Source: Planctomycetota bacterium (lineage in GTDB: Bacteria; Planctomycetota; UBA1135; GCA-002686595). Taken from it: a stretch of 7,971 nucleotides of DNA. The stretch spans positions 1 to 7,971 of the forward strand of contig JAQBVH010000116.1 of NCBI GenBank assembly GCA_027623615.1, given 5' to 3'. Position 1 is the stretch's first letter. Each line of letters opens with the position of its first letter. The position numbers and the translations under genes were made by a program. Shown in pieces: positions 6,220 through 7,971 of the stretch. A model generated the notes under the pieces. The model was not told the DNA's origin and did no database searches. It was given only the letters and a program-made list of their open reading frames with translations.

Positions 6220-6244
6220 CCGGATCCGGAGATCTGTGTCCGGA
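6220..6244. repeat. perfect 10-base palindrome and TCCGGA inverted repeat in the intergenic region
   Basis: CCGGATCCGG (6220-6229) is a perfect palindrome. Overlapping it, TCCGGA occurs at 6225-6230 and again at 6239-6244, separated by 8 bases, so the two copies can also pair as a stem. This could be a protein-binding site upstream of the exported protein gene, or chance in a G+C-rich region. Confidence 0.25.
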
Positions 6245-6290
6245 CGCCCATACTCACCCACATCCTCCGACCAGGCGGCAGGGAAGCTCT

Positions 6291-6296
6291 TAGGCT
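6291..6296 (+). promoter_or_regulatory. weak candidate -10 element (TAGGCT) for the exported CotH-type gene
   Basis: TAGGCT keeps the TA...T of a -10 hexamer and would start transcription near 6303, leaving a leader of about 46 bases containing the ribosome binding site at 6337-6341. No convincing -35 is seen. The region lies after the hairpins that probably separate this gene from the Nudix gene, so a promoter is expected somewhere here. Confidence 0.2.
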
Positions 6297-6336
6297 TGGG
6301 CGGGCGGACTCTCCCAGTCCCCCCTTCAGGGCCTTC

Positions 6337-6341
6337 AGAGG
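6337..6341 (+). promoter_or_regulatory. Shine-Dalgarno-like AGAGG for the exported CotH-type gene
   Basis: AGAGG stands 7 bases before the ATG at 6349, good spacing for a ribosome binding site. It is the only start in this window with a recognisable Shine-Dalgarno. The same frame upstream to about 6220 contains no ATG, GTG or TTG, which also fixes this start. Confidence 0.5.
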
Positions 6342-6348
6342 CTTCCCC

Positions 6349-7971
6349 ATGCTGCTCACCTCGATCCTCCTCGCAGCCCCCGCGCTGCCCGCTTCTCTCC
6401 CGCTCCCCGCTCCCCACGGTGATCTGCGGATCACCGAGTTCCTGGCCGACAACAACGGCGGGCACCTGGACGAGGACGGGGAGGACTCCGATTGGATCGA
6501 GATCACGAACGTGGGCGTCTCCGCCGCGGACCTCGCCGGCTGGCATCTGACCGACGACCTGGCGGACCTGACGAAGTGGACCTTCCCCACCCAGGCGCTC
6601 GCGTCCGGCGCGCGGATCGTCGTCTTCGCCTCGGACAAGGACCGCGCGGTGCCCGGGTCCGAGCTGCACACGAACTTCAAGCTGACCGCGAGCGGGGAGC
6701 CGCTCGCCCTGGTCCAGCCCGACCTGACGATCAGCAGCGCCTACCAGCCCACGTTCCCCCAGCAGCTCGAGAACATCTCGTACGGCCTACGCGACAGCGC
6801 CGCGGAGGAGGGCTACTTCAGCCCGCCCACGCCGGGCGCTCCGAACGGCGACACCTTCGCCTCGCTCAGCCCGGTCGAGTTCTCGGAGCCGCGTGGCCTC
6901 AAGAGCGCTCCGTTCAGCCTGATCCTGAGCCACCCCGAGCCTGGCGCCAGCCTGCTGTACACCCTCGACGGTGACGATCCGTCGCTCTCGGGCACCCCCT
7001 ACGTCGCGCCGATCCCGATCACCGCGACCACGATCGTGCGCGCCGTCGCGACCAAGCCCGTGCACACGGACTCGCCGCCGGTCACCTTCAGCTATCTGTT
7101 CCCCGCCGATGTTCTGATCCAGTCCGACTCGGGCGCCGTGGGCAAGGGCTTCCACCCGCAGTGGATCGAGGACGACGGCACGAACTGGAACCTGGGCGGC
7201 ACGCGACCGGGGGCCTGGTACGGGATGGACCAGGTCGTGCTCGGACAGCACACCAACCAGGAGCTGCTCGACGGGCTGGCCGCCTTGCCCTCGGTCTCGT
7301 TGACCCTGCCCGAGGAGGACTGGTTCGGGAATGGTGACGTGGGCGAGACGCCCGGCATCTACTGCAACTCCTTCGACGCGGGTGATTTCTGGGACCGCCC
7401 CGGCTCGGCGGAGTGGATCGACCCCTCCGGCGGCCCCGAGTTCCAGGTCAACTGCGGCATCGCCATCCAGGGCGGGTCGTCGACCAACCTCGCGATTCGC
7501 AACCAGCTCTCGATCGCGATGAAGTTCCGCGAGGAGCTGGGCGTCTCCAAGCTGCCCTTCGCGGCCTTCGGAGATCGCGGCCTGCAGGAGTACGACCTCC
7601 TGATCCTCGACGCGGGCAGCCAGCTCTCCCCCAACGGGCCCGGCGGAGCGAACCAGAAGGTGCACGCCATGGGCCTGCGGGACCAGTTCATGTCCGACCT
7701 GCAGCACGAGTTCGGCGCGCTCTCGCCGGCTGGCACCTTCGTGCACCTGTACCTGAACGGGCTGTACTGGGGCGTCTACAACCTGCACGAGCGCATCGAC
7801 GACAACCACTCGTCCGCCTACCAGGGCGGCGAGCCCGAGGAGTACGACTGGATCCGCGAGGGCCAGGTACGCGAGGGCAACGGCAACGACTGGGACGATC
7901 CCCAGCCTGGTCTGTGGGACACCGCAGTCGAGATCGCCAAGAACGGCGTCACCCCCGGGGATCTGTGGCAG
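6349..7971 (+). CDS. exported lamin-tail / chitobiase-C-like / CotH-type protein, 3' end outside window
   Basis: 541 codons are open to the window end, so the protein is truncated here. Residues 1 to about 20 (MLLTSILLAAPALPASLPLP) resemble a signal peptide, though without the usual basic N-terminus, so export is likely. Residues about 26-165 look like a lamin-tail domain (LRITEFLADNN, DWIEITNVG, LAGWHLTDD, FSPPTPGAPN), a beta-sandwich common in secreted bacterial proteins. Residues about 176-248 match a chitobiase/beta-hexosaminidase C-terminal-like module (GASLLYTLDGDDPS, ITATTIVRAVATKP). From about 310 the CotH-type region begins, with LPSVSLTLPEEDWFG, CGIAIQGGSSTN (369-380), FVHLYLNGLYWGVYNLHERI (464-483) and EPEEYDWIREG (495-505). 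CotH of Bacillus is a spore-coat protein kinase; homologues in non-sporulating bacteria have unknown substrates. The only two visible Cys (339, 369) lie in the exported part and could form a disulfide. It is separated from the Nudix gene by 232 bases and is probably a separate transcription unit. Domain identities are confident, biological role is not. Confidence 0.9.
   Translation, partial: MLLTSILLAAPALPASLPLPAPHGDLRITEFLADNNGGHLDEDGEDSDWIEITNVGVSAADLAGWHLTDDLADLTKWTFPTQALASGARIVVFASDKDRAVPGSELHTNFKLTASGEPLALVQPDLTISSAYQPTFPQQLENISYGLRDSAAEEGYFSPPTPGAPNGDTFASLSPVEFSEPRGLKSAPFSLILSHPEPGASLLYTLDGDDPSLSGTPYVAPIPITATTIVRAVATKPVHTDSPPVTFSYLFPADVLIQSDSGAVGKGFHPQWIEDDGTNWNLGGTRPGAWYGMDQVVLGQHTNQELLDGLAALPSVSLTLPEEDWFGNGDVGETPGIYCNSFDAGDFWDRPGSAEWIDPSGGPEFQVNCGIAIQGGSSTNLAIRNQLSIAMKFREELGVSKLPFAAFGDRGLQEYDLLILDAGSQLSPNGPGGANQKVHAMGLRDQFMSDLQHEFGALSPAGTFVHLYLNGLYWGVYNLHERIDDNHSSAYQGGEPEEYDWIREGQVREGNGNDWDDPQPGLWDTAVEIAKNGVTPGDLWQ

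Noticed and set aside
5506..6680. Two overlapping minus-strand frames of about 350-390 codons covering the Nudix gene and the following intergenic region.
   Set aside because: Their translations are Arg/Pro/Ala/Ser-rich without domain motifs, they overlap each other, and the plus strand holds a clear Nudix gene.
6787..7809. A 340-codon minus-strand frame opposite the CotH-type gene.
   Set aside because: Same explanation: it lies wholly inside a strongly supported gene and its translation is low-complexity Val/Asp/Arg/Gly without motifs.

Overview
The window is about 70% G+C. Its genes are strongly biased to G or C at third codon positions, and long antisense reading frames lie opposite the real genes as a result. 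It looks like ordinary chromosomal sequence from a high-GC bacterium. The last gene combines a lamin-tail domain, a chitobiase-C-like domain and a CotH-type domain, an architecture common in Planctomycetota and Verrucomicrobiota. My best guess is therefore a planctomycete or a similar bacterium, but nothing here fixes the phylum. I found no mobile element, CRISPR array, tRNA or rRNA.

Layout: (a) 1-333, + strand, the 3' end of an unidentified gene. (b) 334-1854, - strand, a complete ALDH7-family aldehyde dehydrogenase (alpha-aminoadipate semialdehyde / piperideine-6-carboxylate dehydrogenase type), convergent with and directly abutting (a). (c) 1855-2038, a divergent intergenic region with a candidate promoter for the dehydrogenase and two small dyads. 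(d) 2039-3835, + strand, a polytopic membrane protein of unknown function with a large soluble C-terminal region. (e) 3890-5557, + strand, an EttA-type ABC-F translation factor. (f) 5550-6116, + strand, a Nudix hydrolase overlapping the EttA gene by 8 bases and probably co-translated with it. (g) 6117-6348, an intergenic region with tandem GC-rich hairpins (candidate terminator), a palindrome and a weak candidate promoter. (h) 6349 to the window end, + strand, the first 541 codons of an exported lamin-tail / chitobiase-C-like / CotH-type protein.

The genes do not form one obvious pathway. The dehydrogenase points to lysine or pipecolate catabolism, EttA couples translation to energy state, the Nudix enzyme is probably housekeeping, and the last protein acts outside the cytoplasm. 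A recurring detail is a TAYCCT -10-like hexamer close upstream of three predicted starts, with no convincing Shine-Dalgarno sequence. For the membrane protein and EttA genes the spacing suggests leaderless or nearly leaderless mRNAs. I see no convincing new multi-gene system. The points most worth a second look are the unrecognised membrane protein, the altered second ABC signature in EttA, and the exported CotH-type protein.
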